A DNA stretch of 64,000 bases from JAFAXA01 sp963777325 (GTDB taxonomy: Bacteria; Pseudomonadota; Alphaproteobacteria; Acetobacterales; Acetobacteraceae). A program made the position numbers and the translations under genes. Shown in pieces: positions 33,516 to 43,006 of this stretch. The notes beneath the pieces are model-generated. The model was not told where the DNA came from. It did not search any database and saw nothing but the letters and a program-made list of their open reading frames with translations. The DNA is taken from NCBI GenBank assembly GCA_963777325.1, contig CAVZQE010000001.1, positions 176,558-240,557 of the forward strand, written 5' to 3'. How positions within the stretch are numbered: position 1 is the first letter of the stretch; each line of letters opens with the position of its first letter.

Positions 33516-34780
33516 GGACATCGCGGCTCGGTTCGGAGTGTCCGCCCACACCGTGCGGCAGCGGCTTCGGCTGGCCTCCGCCTCCCCTGCCCCTGATCCA
33601 AGCCTATCGCGACGAGGAGCTGACCCTGGACCACCTGACCGCCTTTGCCGTGACGGAGGACCAGGAGGCGCAGGAGCGGGTGTTCGACCAATTGCAGGTG
33701 CTGTTGGTCCGGCTGAACACCTACGCGGCGGCGGGCGGGACGGTGCGGCGCGATCTGTTCAGCGAGGACCGGGGCGGCTGGAATCACCGACGCCGCCTTG
33801 CTTGAGCAGCTTGTCGCTGAGCGGATAGAGCGCGAGGCGGAGGCGATCCGGGCCGAGGGCTGGCGTTGGGTTGGTATCGGCCCGGAGGCACAGGCGGCGG
33901 CATGGAACATGCGGCGGGTCTGGCCGAATAAGGTGGCGCTGTCCGCCGAGGACGAGGCGCGACGCAGCGAACTGGCAAGCCGCCATGACGAGATTGCTGA
34001 GGAGCATAACGGCAGCGGCGACGACCTGCCTGAAGACGTGGCGGCCGAGCTGGACCGGATCGAGACCGAACTGGCCGAGTTGGAGACGCGAGGAAGCATG
34101 GCAGTCCAAGGACGTGGCGATCGGCGGCGTCATCCTGACCATCGCCGTTGACGGCAGCCTGCGCATCGAGCGGGGCTACGTGCGCCCCGAGGACGAGACG
34201 ACGTCCGAGCCGGTCACGCCTGCGCTGGACGACGAGACCCGGGAAGACAGGGAGGCGGAGGACGGGACGACCGGGGAAGAGAGCGGCAGCACTGTGACGC
34301 CGTTCCGTCCCGCGCCGGAGCCGGAGGACAAGGCCCCCGCCCTCTCCGCCACCCTTGCTGGCCGAGTTGGAGGCGCAGCGGACGGCAGGCTTGCAAGCAG
34401 CCCTTGCCTGGCAGCCCGAGCTTGCCCTGCGGGTCATGGTGCATGCCCTGGCGACCAATGCGCTCTACAGCCGCTATGGCGAGACGGTGTTGGCCTTGCA
34501 CACCTATCCCCCTGCCCTCGCCGCCGCCTGCTCCGGCATTGCCGACAGCCCGGCGCGGCAGGCCCTGTGCGAGACTGAGGATGCATGGCGGACGCGCCTG
34601 CCCCATGAACACCCGTGCCTTTTGGGGATGGTTGCAGGACCAGGACGTGCCGACCTTGCTGAGCTTGATGGCCGTGTGCGAGGCGCGCGCCACGAATGCC
34701 GGGCCCGCGGACCTAGACCACGGCGGAGGGGAGCCAATGCGTCGCCGCCCAGGTAGCGACGGCGGCCGGGCTGGACATGC
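33516..34780 (+). pseudogene. plasmid-type ParB/RepB partition protein relic
   Basis: The sequence resumes directly after the IS3 end inside a ParB gene: DIAARFGVSAHTVRQRLRLA (helix-turn-helix), then DEELTLDHLTAFAVTEDQEAQ. After frame changes come DLFSEDRGGW, TDAALLEQLVAERIEREAEAIRAEGWRWV, the acidic middle, and TLLSLMAVCEA / AATAAGLDM-type end blocks. Together these follow the long (about 700-residue) ParB of alphaproteobacterial plasmids and islands. At least three frame changes occur. The N-terminal NTPase domain is missing and the 3' end is cut by an IS21 end at 34781. It points to a plasmid or integrated-plasmid origin for this stretch. Confidence 0.7.
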
Positions 34781-34877
34781 TGCGCATTCCGATGAAGTCG
34801 GCCGGTGATTCCGGCTGATGTCGGCCACCCATTCCGATTGAAGTCGGCCGGCCGTTCCGATCGATGTCGGCCGGGGT
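34781..34877. repeat. 97-bp IS21-type terminal repeat, copy B
   Basis: Second copy of the ATTCCGAT/GTCGGCC terminal-repeat block found alone at 23109-23206. The two copies differ by a few substitutions and one base in length. Here it still borders an istB fragment, which identifies the family. Confidence 0.75.
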
Positions 34878-35250
34878 GGCATCGCCCGTGGGCGGAACTG
34901 ATCTCTCCATGCTGGTCGCTGCGGGGTCAAGCCATCACAGTCTCCTGAGCTCTTTTCCGGCGCAGCGATTGGCCGCGCAGTTGGATGGGATGGGCGTTGT
35001 GGACGATGCGATCGAGAATGGCGTCGGCGAGCACAGGATCGCCGATCAGGTCGTGCCAGCGATCGACGGGCATTTGGCTGGTGATCAGAATGGCGCCGCG
35101 GCCGTAGAGGTCCTCGACGATCTCCAGCACATCGTGGCGCTGCTCCGGCCCAAGCGGCTCGAGCCCCCAGTCATCCAGGATCAGCTGAAGTTGCCCCGGT
35201 TCGGTGGACAGTTTCAGGGCTTGGTCGGCAGCAGCTCGGCTTGCATGTCT
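34781..35250 (-). mobile_element. IS21-family remnant with istB tail
   Basis: Starts with the 97-bp terminal repeat also present at 23109-23206. A minus-strand frame (34927 to about 35250) follows: PGQLQLILDDWGLEPL, then MLEIVEDLYGRGAILITSQMP, then GDPVLADAILDRIVHNAH, the C-terminal half of IstB (ATPase sensor region). The rest of istB and all of istA are gone beyond about 35250. It belongs to a different IS21 subgroup from the complete element at 20.4-23.0 kb. Confidence 0.75.
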
Positions 35251-35269
35251 TGCTCGTAACGAATGGGGA

Positions 35270-35612
35270 TCGATAGTTCAACGCGGAATGTAGGCGGACA
35301 GGGTTGTACCATCCCTCATATGAGGCCGAAGTTTGCAAGCGCTTTTGTTTATGAGCACCTCCTTAATTGGCCGATGCCGTGTTGCTATCGTTGAACATTC
35401 GTGCGTCACAGAGCCCGTCTCATCAGCGCGGGTAAGCCCGCACAACCTCATATCCGGTCGACCCTCTTGGGGCCTGACCACAATGCCCCATGCGAGGGGT
35501 GGGCTCCAGGGAAGCAGGATCCGTCTCGAGTGCCGGCATCTTTCAGCCAAGGCTGGTAACGATCACTGCTTCCCCGGACGCGTCAGGATCGGCGCGGATG
35601 CAGCACCTCTCC
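35270..35612 (-). ncRNA. candidate bridge/seek RNA region of the IS110 element
   Basis: A 340-base gene-free stretch lies between the istB fragment and the end of the IS110 transposase gene, on the transposase's 3' side. IS110-family elements encode a structured guide RNA in a non-coding end; in the IS1111 group it lies downstream of the transposase. The stretch is locally AT-richer (around 35290-35400) than its surroundings. No fold was computed, and the group assignment is uncertain, so the short non-coding region on the 5' side (36753-36896) is the alternative location. Confidence 0.35.
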
Positions 35613-36752
35613 CTACGCTGGCTTCAGTGCCGCATCGCCCGGCACCAGATCCTGTTCGACGTAGCGCCACAGCGCAACCAGCAGCTTGCGCGCCAACGCC
35701 ACGATGGCGATCCGCCGAATACGTCCGGCTGCTCCGCTTGCGCGTGCCACGAACCAGCGGGCAAGCTTGCTATCGGGCTGGTAGCGCAGCCATAGCCAGG
35801 CCGCCTCGACCATCGTCGTTCGGACGAGCGCGTTGCCGGCTTTGCTGATCCCCTGGTCGCGTGATCGCTCGCCGCTGGCGAATGGGCTTGGCGTCAGCCC
35901 GGCGTAGCCCGCAACCTGTCTGCGGTTCGAGAAGTCTCGGTAGAATACTTCCCGTGCAAGCACGGTCGCGATCTCCGGACCTATCCCGCGCAGCTGCATC
36001 AGCTTGCTGGTCTTGGCGTCGGCGGCGGCGGCGGTGTCGCGCGCCGCCTCCATCGCGTTCAGCTGAGAGAGCACCAGCTCGAGGCGAGCAAACTGGCGAA
36101 GAATGTCCTGCCGTGTGGCAGCGCCGAGCGGCCGGCCGTCTCCCGTCACCAGCGTGTCAAGCCGCTCGCGCCGGTCGGCGCGCAGCGGATGAAGATCAAA
36201 GATACCGTGTGACGCCAGGAGGCCGCGGATGCGGTTCACATGAGCCACACGTTCCCGAACCAGGCGGCGTCGTTCCCGGTGCAGGCGTTTAGCTTCCTCC
36301 TGTTCAGGGGTCGGAACCTGAACCAGGCGCCACACTTCCCGGTCGCCTCTCGTATGCGCAATCAAGGCGCGCAGCAGCGTGTCGGCATCGATCCGGTCGG
36401 TTTTGACGCGTCTTGCACGCCGATCGACTTGTAGGCTGGTAGGTTCGACAACGACGTTGATGATGCCGCTCGCCCGTAGCCGCCGGTGCAGCCAGAACCC
36501 GTCATAGCCGGCTTCATAACAGGAACGTATCTGCACCGCTTTGCCGGAGCGTTGCGCCTCCCGCGTGCGGGCGCGCTCAACCAGGGTTAGCAGCCGCTCG
36601 ACGTCGCCCGCTTGCAGCTTGTGCGTGCTGACGCGTGCCTCTCCAGACGTTTGTAGGGCCGCCACCCAGCCAGTGCGGCTCAAGTCAAGAGCCAAGAAGA
36701 CGGTCGGTGATGTGGGGAGGTCGGATACCGAGGGTTGCGTCGAACACGGCAT
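35613..36752 (-). CDS. IS110-family transposase (DEDD type)
   Basis: A 379-residue transposase. The RuvC-like DEDD domain shows Asp in FLALDLSRTGW, Glu in CYEAGYDGFWLHRRL, and the pair of Asp in KTDRIDADTLLRAL. A coiled linker (KRLHRERRRLVRERVAHVNRIRGLL) precedes the C-terminal transposase_20 domain, which reads GIGPEIATVLAREVF, AGYAGLTPSPFASGERSRDQG and ISKAGNALVRTTMVEAAW with its catalytic Ser. The frame is complete. Family members insert without duplication, guided by an RNA. The flanking non-coding DNA on both sides fits an element about 35280-36880. Confidence 0.9.
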   Translation of the reverse strand: MPCSTQPSVSDLPTSPTVFLALDLSRTGWVAALQTSGEARVSTHKLQAGDVERLLTLVERARTREAQRSGKAVQIRSCYEAGYDGFWLHRRLRASGIINVVVEPTSLQVDRRARRVKTDRIDADTLLRALIAHTRGDREVWRLVQVPTPEQEEAKRLHRERRRLVRERVAHVNRIRGLLASHGIFDLHPLRADRRERLDTLVTGDGRPLGAATRQDILRQFARLELVLSQLNAMEAARDTAAAADAKTSKLMQLRGIGPEIATVLAREVFYRDFSNRRQVAGYAGLTPSPFASGERSRDQGISKAGNALVRTTMVEAAWLWLRYQPDSKLARWFVARASGAAGRIRRIAIVALARKLLVALWRYVEQDLVPGDAALKPA

Positions 36753-36896
36753 GGGTCAGCTCCGCGGCCAGGGGTGGGAACTGCGGTGAGCCTATCTCAC
36801 CCGCAAGCCCGACCGGCCCCATGGCGTCTCGATGAAGCTGAAGCAGGCAACAGGCGCCTCGGCTTGCGAGACAAACCGGCGGCGATCCAGCAGCTC

Positions 36897-37830
36897 GCAT
36901 TTTCAGTCGCGGAGTCCGATGGACATGACGATCCAGGGCTGTTCTGCGAGCCGGTTCCAGGCGTAGCAGCAGTGATCGACAAGGTTGTCGTAGCTGCTGA
37001 ATACGCGGTTGGAGAGCCAGTTGTCTCGCATCAGCTGCCAGATGTTCTCCTGCGGGTTCAGCTCCGGACACTTGGCCGGCAGCGGGACGATGGTGATGTT
37101 GTCCGGCACTGCGAGCCGTGCCGAGAGATGCCAGCCGGCTTGGTCGACCAGCAGCGCGGCATGACGGCCGGGCGCGATCTCGGCCGAGATGGCGGCAAAG
37201 TGCAGGTCCATCGCCTCGGTGTTGCACCAGGGCAGGATCAGACCAACCGCCTTGCCCTCTTGGGGGGCAGATGGCGCCGAAGATGTAGGTGGACGCGGTG
37301 CGCTGGTCTTGCGGTGCGCTGGGCCGCGTGCCGCGTCTGGCCCAGCGGCGGGTTCGTCGCCGAACCAGACCTCTACATCGTCACGATCGAGGCCATGCGC
37401 ACGCGCGATCGCCTCCAGCGTGGCGGGCAGACTTTTTTAAAAGCCTCGATCGCGCCCTCGGCCTGGGCGTGATGGCGCGGCCGGGCGGACAGCTTGCGAT
37501 ATCCCATCGCTCGCAGCTCGCGGCCGAGCGTCTGCTTGGACACGCTGACGGCGAACTCGTCCCAGATCCACTGGCAGAGGTCGATGATCCGCCAGCGGAC
37601 CACGCCATGCACGGCCGGGATCGGCCCGCTTTCGATCACCGCTGCCAGCGCCGCGCGATGGGCCTCGTTCAGCAGCGACGGCTTGAGCGGGCCGGCAACG
37701 CGAACGGCGTGCGGTGGAGACTGACTGTGCTGAGACGGTAATCACCCGACAGCTGGCCGCGCCGGCGGCGCGCCCGACGGTCAAGAGTTGGGGGCGCGTC
37801 GTCGGTGTGGCCATGCCGCCTCTGGCGGGG
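36897..37830 (-). pseudogene. IS630-family transposase, frameshifted relic
   Basis: Minus-strand pieces in several frames follow the IS630 order: MIESGPIPAVHGVVRWRIIDLC, LGRELRAMGYRKLSARP, EAIARAHGLDRDDVEVWFGDE, the STYIFGAICP-like block, then LLVDQAGWHLS, PLPAKCPELNPQENIWQ and RDNWLSNRVFSSYD (DDE residues in DQAGWH and NPQENIW). A coding-strand TTTAAAAAAG (about 37428-37437) marks the first frame change. Further changes and a missing piece follow before 37211. The last 102 codons (36903-37211) are open. Confidence 0.75.
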
Positions 37831-37870
37831 GTCAGGATGGTGTTGCGAGCAACATCAACCCCTTCCGAAG

Positions 37871-39234
37871 AGCCATTGCCCCGGGTTTCCCGGCGGCATT
37901 TCGGTTTGAGTCACGCGGGCAGGGCGAGATCCTCGATCTGCGCGTAGTGGCGCGCGGGCGGCATGTTGCCGATCGGCTCGAGAAGGCGGCGGTGATTGAA
38001 CCAGTCGACTCATTCGAGCGTGGCGAACTCGACGGCCTCGAAGGACCGCCACGGCCCACGCCGGTAGATCACCTCGGCCTTGTAGAGGCCGTTGATCGTC
38101 TCGGCGAGCGCATTGTCGTACGAATCGCCGACGCTGCCGACGGATAGCTCGATGCCAGCTTCCGCGAGGCGCTCGGTATAGCGCAGCGCAGATATTGCGA
38201 GCCCCTGTCGCTGTGGTGGACGAGGCCGGCGCCCTGGATGGGTCGGCGCTCGTGCAGAGCCTGCTCCAGGGCATCCAGCACGAAGCCGGCGTGAGCCGTG
38301 CGGGAGATGCGCCAGCCCACGACGCGCCGAGCGAACGTATCGATCACGAAGGCGACGTAGAGGAAGCCCGCCCAGGTCGCGACGTAGGTGAAGTGAAGTC
38401 CGACACCCACAGCATGTTCGGGGCCGGTGCGCGGAACTGCCGGTTGACCCGGTCGAGCAAACACGCCGCAGCCTTGTCGCTGATCGTCGTTCGGACAGGC
38501 TTGCCACGTACGGCACCCTACAGACTCATACTCCGCATCAGCGCGCGACCGTGCAGCGGGCCACCGCGGTCCCCTCCCGGCCGAGCTGCCGCCAGACCTT
38601 GCGCACGCCGTAGACCCGGAAGTTCTCATCGAACACGCGTCGGATCTCGACCGCCAGAGCCGCGTCCCGCCTTGTTCGTGCCGGCAGCCTGCCGAGGTCG
38701 GGCCGCCGCGCGGCATGAGCGTGATACGTCGACGGGGCGGAGGTGGCAAAGGTTCCACCTGCATGGCAGGTGGAAAGCCACCGGAGGGGACCGGCGGCAG
38801 GCGGCAGATCGGCTCGACCCCGAAGGCGGCGCGATGGTCGTCGATGAAGGCGATCATGGCCGGAACCGGCGGTCGAGCTCCGCCCGGGCGAAATACGCGC
38901 TCGCCTTGCGCAGGATCTCGTTGGCTTGGCGCAGCCGTCGGACCGGCCCTGACGCCCCGGTTCCGCTCGGCCTGGCGCACCCACTCGCGCAATGTCTCGC
39001 CCGAGCAACCGATCTTGGCCGCAATCGAATGGATCGCCCCCTCCGTTGCCACTACACCGGGCAAGCCCGGCTGAACCTTTGGGCAACTCCGCCCATTGCG
39101 AGGCGTGCTCGCTTTGATGATCCAGGACCATCCTGACCGCCCGCTCGCGGACTTCAGGAGAATATGGGGGTGTTCGCTTTGTCATGGCTCCATCCTCTCA
39201 AGAGTTGGAGCCTCCGCGAAACCCGGGGCGGTTC
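37871..39234 (-). pseudogene. IS3-family (IS51-like) element, heavily degraded
   Basis: The ends resemble TGAACCGCCCCGGGTTTC: the right end is complete (complement at about 39215-39234) and the left is mutated (about 37871-37892). The minus-strand orfA begins KRTPPYSPEVRERAVRMVLDHQ with INSIAAKIGCSGETLREWVRQAE out of frame. orfB pieces include MIAFIDDHRAAFGVEPIC, VYGVRKVWRQLGREG, FTYVATWAGFLYVAFVIDTFA, HHSDRGSQY and GSVGDSYDNALAETINGLYK. Several frame changes and a TGA (in ATLE, about 38010) make it non-functional. Confidence 0.8.
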
Positions 39235-39557
39235 AGTGTCCACCCAAACGGGCAATCCCGCACCACCGTCCGAGTCTGCTCACTCTTGGCTGGCGACCGG
39301 CCGGGTGTCACCCTTGCTTGAAACCAGGCCGCTTTTGAAGACGAGTTTGCGCCAGATCAAAGCCACGCCGCCATACGGCCGATACCTATGCAGTTCCAGG
39401 CCCGCATAGAGGCCTGGCGCGGAGGGTGCCGGGTGCCGGTTTTGAGCCAGTTTCATCGGTCGGTCGCGTGGGCTTGCGGTCTGTGTAAGACGGGATTGCG
39501 TCCCGGGTTGTTGCACGGCAGCGGCTCAACTGGGCCGTCATCGGCCGTGACATCTCT
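39235..39557. other. non-coding stretch between IS relic and ferritin-like gene
   Basis: No open frame with coding character was found on either strand. The stretch separates the IS cluster from the nos region and probably marks the edge of the insertion-rich zone. Confidence 0.4.
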
Positions 39558-40499
39558 TTAGCCAGAGATTGCGTGCGAGGTGACCTCCGCCTCTTCCAGT
39601 GCCCCACGCACATGAATCAGCCTGCGCAGAGCGCGTTCGCCCAGGGTTTGCGCTTGCAGCAGAACGGCTTCCACAGTTGCCCGCTCGACAATCTGCATAT
39701 AGCGCTCGAAAGCAAGTTCCAGAAGCTTCAGCCCATCGCGAATCGAACTCGCGTCCGGAGTGCGCTTAGCAGGCGCAGCCTCCGTTGGCAGCCGGGCCGT
39801 GAGAATCCGCGCAAGGCTCTCTTCGTCCTCGGCGGCCGCATCGAACAGGCCAGCGGCTTCAGTAGCTTCAGTCATGCGCAAACGCCTCGCCAGGTCGCGA
39901 TGCGCAACGGCGGCGGCGCGCTCGGTCGATACTGCTTCCGCGAGCAGTGCCTCCAGCGTTTCCGGTTGCGGTTCGGGCGGAGCGAGCGGAGCGCTCTGGG
40001 CGCGCCAAGCGTTGCGGCGCTCAAGCCGCAGCACGCCCGCATGCGCGAGTTCGTCTTCCGCGAAATGCTCGGCAAGCTGTCGCACCTCCTCGGCTTTCGC
40101 GTAAGCGGCAACGTAGCTGTAGAAAGCGAAGGCGAAATCTCCGTTGCGAACTGCGATCGCCAACGCCCGGTATGGCGTGAGTACGGCACTGCGCGCTTCC
40201 TCCTCGTCGAATTGCGCGGGCAGGACGAACGGCGCTGCGTCCGGATCGGGTGCGTGCCCGGTCAGCTCGACGGCGCGCTTGTCTACTTCCACCGCACGCC
40301 TGTCCTCGACGTCCGTGAGGAAGTCGAAGACGCCAGCCAACGCTGCCTCACCCTGAAGGCGCATCCGTGCCGCGAGTTCACGATAGCGCTGCGCCGCGCC
40401 GCGGACCCGGCGATGGGCGATCGCCGTGAGCTGTTCGGCGGACGCGACCTCCATGGAAGGCGAGATGATCGAACGTGGGAGACGTCTTGGCGGCAACAT
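39558..40499 (-). CDS. two-domain ferritin-like/rubrerythrin-like protein
   Basis: A 313-residue mostly helical cytosolic protein with internal repetition of rubrerythrin-like helices. Helix blocks are IAHRRVRGAAQRYRELAARM, FAFAFYSYVAAYAKAEEVRQLAEHFAEDELAHAGVL (EDELAH as the iron-binding ExxH) and TERAAAVAHRDLARRL with DEESLARIL. Glu residues expected in the first helix of each four-helix bundle seem to be replaced (RRVRGAA, NGDFAFAFY), so the di-iron site may be incomplete. Start 40499 is chosen because AGGAGAGG lies just before it. It is divergent from nosR with 80 bases between starts. A role in iron or oxidative-stress protection for nitrous-oxide metabolism is an inference. Confidence 0.7.
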   Translation of the reverse strand: MLPPRRLPRSIISPSMEVASAEQLTAIAHRRVRGAAQRYRELAARMRLQGEAALAGVFDFLTDVEDRRAVEVDKRAVELTGHAPDPDAAPFVLPAQFDEEEARSAVLTPYRALAIAVRNGDFAFAFYSYVAAYAKAEEVRQLAEHFAEDELAHAGVLRLERRNAWRAQSAPLAPPEPQPETLEALLAEAVSTERAAAVAHRDLARRLRMTEATEAAGLFDAAAEDEESLARILTARLPTEAAPAKRTPDASSIRDGLKLLELAFERYMQIVERATVEAVLLQAQTLGERALRRLIHVRGALEEAEVTSHAISG

Positions 40500-40545
40500 C
40501 GGGCCTCTCCTCGGCACTCCGTCCACCGTAGCACGGGTGGGGACG

Positions 40546-40562
40546 TTTGCACTGGCTGCAAA
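40546..40562. promoter_or_regulatory. palindrome in the ferritin-like/nosR divergent promoter
   Basis: TTTGCA-N5-TGCAAA is a perfect six-base inverted repeat in the 80-base gap between the two divergent starts, 18 bases before the nosR ATG. It is not an FNR/NnrR box (half-site spacing differs). It is likely to bind a dimeric regulator; which one cannot be said. Confidence 0.4.
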
Positions 40563-40579
40563 AACAGGAGAGGGGAGCC

Positions 40580-42882
40580 ATGAGGCAACTGCGACGGCAT
40601 GCACTCCCGGCTCGAACGCGGGGCTTTTTCCGAAGCCTCGCCGGCGGAGGGCGACTATTTCTTGTGTCCTGGGTTGCGGCAGCGGCTCTCGTGCTGCTTG
40701 CGGCGTGCCCGGCGCATGCGCAGCCCTCGAACTCAGCTCGAAAATTTCCTGACTCCGGCAACACTAACCGAAGTGTTTCCGGGCTCTAACAGGGTGGGTC
40801 CGAAAGAGGGTGAACCTCCGGCCGCAGCCGTGTACAAAGACGATCAGCTATTGGGCTATGTCTATCTCAATACTGATGTCGTCAGCTCGACCGGCTACTC
40901 CGGCAAGCCGATCCGCATCCTGATCGGGATCGATCTCGGCGCCCGCATCACGGGCGCCAAGCTCGTGGAGCATCACGAACCGATCGTGCTCATCGGCATC
41001 CCGGCGGCAAAGCTTACAGCCCTGATCCAGAGTTTCGTCGGCCAGAAGATTGGCGAATCATCGATCCTCGCTAATGGCGGCATTCCGGTCGACATCATCA
41101 GCGGTGCCACGGTCACGACGATGGTCATCGGTGACAGCATCACGCGCTCGGCGATCCGGGTGGCGGAGTTCGCGCCGGCTCGGCACGGCCGGGGCGGCGC
41201 TTGCGCCAGCGGCGCCTAAGGTGATCAAGCGCATCGCACCTGGCAAGCTCTCGATTGAGAACTGGCAGGCGCTGCTCGGCAACGGCTCGATCCGGCATTT
41301 GGCGCTGAGCGTCGGCAATGTGAATGCCGCCTTCGCCAAGTCGGGCAACGAGTTGGCGGCCAACCATCCGGAAGCGGGTCCGGAAAGCGATAGCTTTATC
41401 GACCTCTACGTCGCGCAGGCCAGCGTGCCGAGCATCGGCAGGACTCTGCTCGGGCAAGCCGAATACACGGCGCTCATGCAGCGGCTGCAGCCCGGGCAGC
41501 AGGCGATCCTGGTCGCCGCCAACGGGCGCTATTCGTTCAAGGGATCCGGCTATGTCCGCGGTGGCATCTTCGACCGTATCCAACTGGTGCAAGGCGACAA
41601 CATCATCCGTTTCCATGACCACGACTACGAGCGCATCGGCGACCTGGCGGCCGAAGGCGCTCCGCCCCTTCCAGAGATCGGTCTGTTTACGATCCCCGCC
41701 GGCGAACGCTTCGATGCGACGGCCCCGTGGGAACTGATGTTGCTGGTTCAGCGCGCGATCGGCGCCCGCGACAAAGCCTTCCTTACCTTCAATCTCGGCT
41801 ACGAGGTGCCGTCCCAGTACGTAATCGAGCAACGACCCGCGGTTACGGTGGCCACCTCGCCGCCGCCGCCGCCGGCTGCCTCCGAAGCCGCGATGCAGAC
41901 GGCGCAGAAGCCGGCGGCTTCGTCGGCGTCCGCCGGCGCGAGCGAGCCGCTCTGGCAGCGCGCCTGGCGGGCGAAGGCGGGCAAGATCATCATCCTGCTC
42001 GTGGCGCTGGCGGCGCTGACCCTGATCTTCTTCTTCCAGGACGCGCTGGTGCGCCGGCCGGCATTGTACCACCGGCTGCGCCTCGCCTATCTCTTATTCA
42101 CCCTCTTTTGGCTCGGCTGGTACGCCGACGCACAGTTGTCGGTGGTGAACACCCTCGCCTTTTTCAATGCGCTGCGCTCTGATTTCCGCTGGGACTACTT
42201 CCTTATGGACCCGCTCATTTTTATTCTATGGTGCGCCGTTGCCGCCGGAATGCTGTTCTGGGGCCGTGGCGCGTTCTGCGGCTGGCTTTGCCCATTCGGC
42301 GCCCTGCAGGAATTGCTGAACTTCATCGCCAAGCGGTTGCATGTTCCGCAACTTTCCGTGCCGTTCGGCCTCCATCAGCGCATTTGGCCCCTGAAATATA
42401 TCATATTCCTCGTCCTGTTCGGGCTATCGCTCTATTATCTTTCACTGAGCGAGGAAGCCGCCGAGGTCGAGCCGTTCAAGACCGCGATCGTGCTGCGGTT
42501 CATGCGGGAGTGGCCGTTCGTGTTGTATGCGGCGGTGCTTCTTTTCGCCGGCCTGTTCGTGGAACGGGTTTTCTGCCGCTACCTGTGTCCGCTCGGCGCT
42601 GCCCTGGCCATTCCCGCGCGGCTCCGCATGTTCGACTGGCTGCGGCGGTATCGCGAATGCGGCAATCCCTGCCAGCGATGCGCCGTCGAATGCCCGGTGC
42701 AGGCGATCCACCCGGAAGGGAACATCAATCCCAACGAGTGCATCCAATGCCTGCACTGCCAGGAGCTCTACCATGACGATCACCGCTGTCCGGTGATGAT
42801 CCAGCGACGCCTAAAATCCGAGCGGCGGGCAGCGGTCATGGGCGGCCCGGCGCCGCGCGCGAAGAGCAAGGCGGCTGTTTGA
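40580..42882 (+). pseudogene. nosR: nosR, nitrous-oxide reductase regulatory/electron-transfer flavoprotein, two frame changes
   Basis: NosR is a polytopic flavo-iron-sulfur protein required for nosZ expression and electron supply. The signal peptide starts at ATG 40580 (AGGAGAGGGG ribosome site) and ends AHAQ. A frame change near 40735 leads into the FMN-binding domain (VYKDDQLLGYVYLN...), with the flavinylation motif DIISGATVTTMV. A second change near 41190 leads to the body. The rest is open: five or so membrane helices, CGWLCPFGALQEL and CRYLCPLGAAL, then a 2x[4Fe-4S] ferredoxin tail (CGNPCQRCAVECP, CIQCLHCQELYHDDHRCP). All functional parts are present, so the frame changes could be indel errors. 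Confidence 0.85.
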
Positions 42883-42892
42883 CCTGGATCAA
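42879..42892. promoter_or_regulatory. FNR/NnrR-type box upstream of nosZ
   Basis: TTGACCTGGATCAA is an exact TTGA-N6-TCAA palindrome. It spans the nosR stop codon (TTTGA) and lies about 115 bases before the nosZ start. Members of the FNR/NNR/DNR class bind this motif in denitrification promoters. It indicates oxygen- and/or nitric-oxide-responsive control of nosZ independent of nosR readthrough. Confidence 0.75.
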
Positions 42893-43006
42893 TGACCGCG
42901 ATGGCGACCGGTCTTAGAGTCGGCTTTCCTGATACTCAGGATGCGGGCTCCCGCGCCCGCAAGCCGGCGGTGGAAAAGATAAGTCGGGCGGAAGGAACAC
43001 TTCTCG

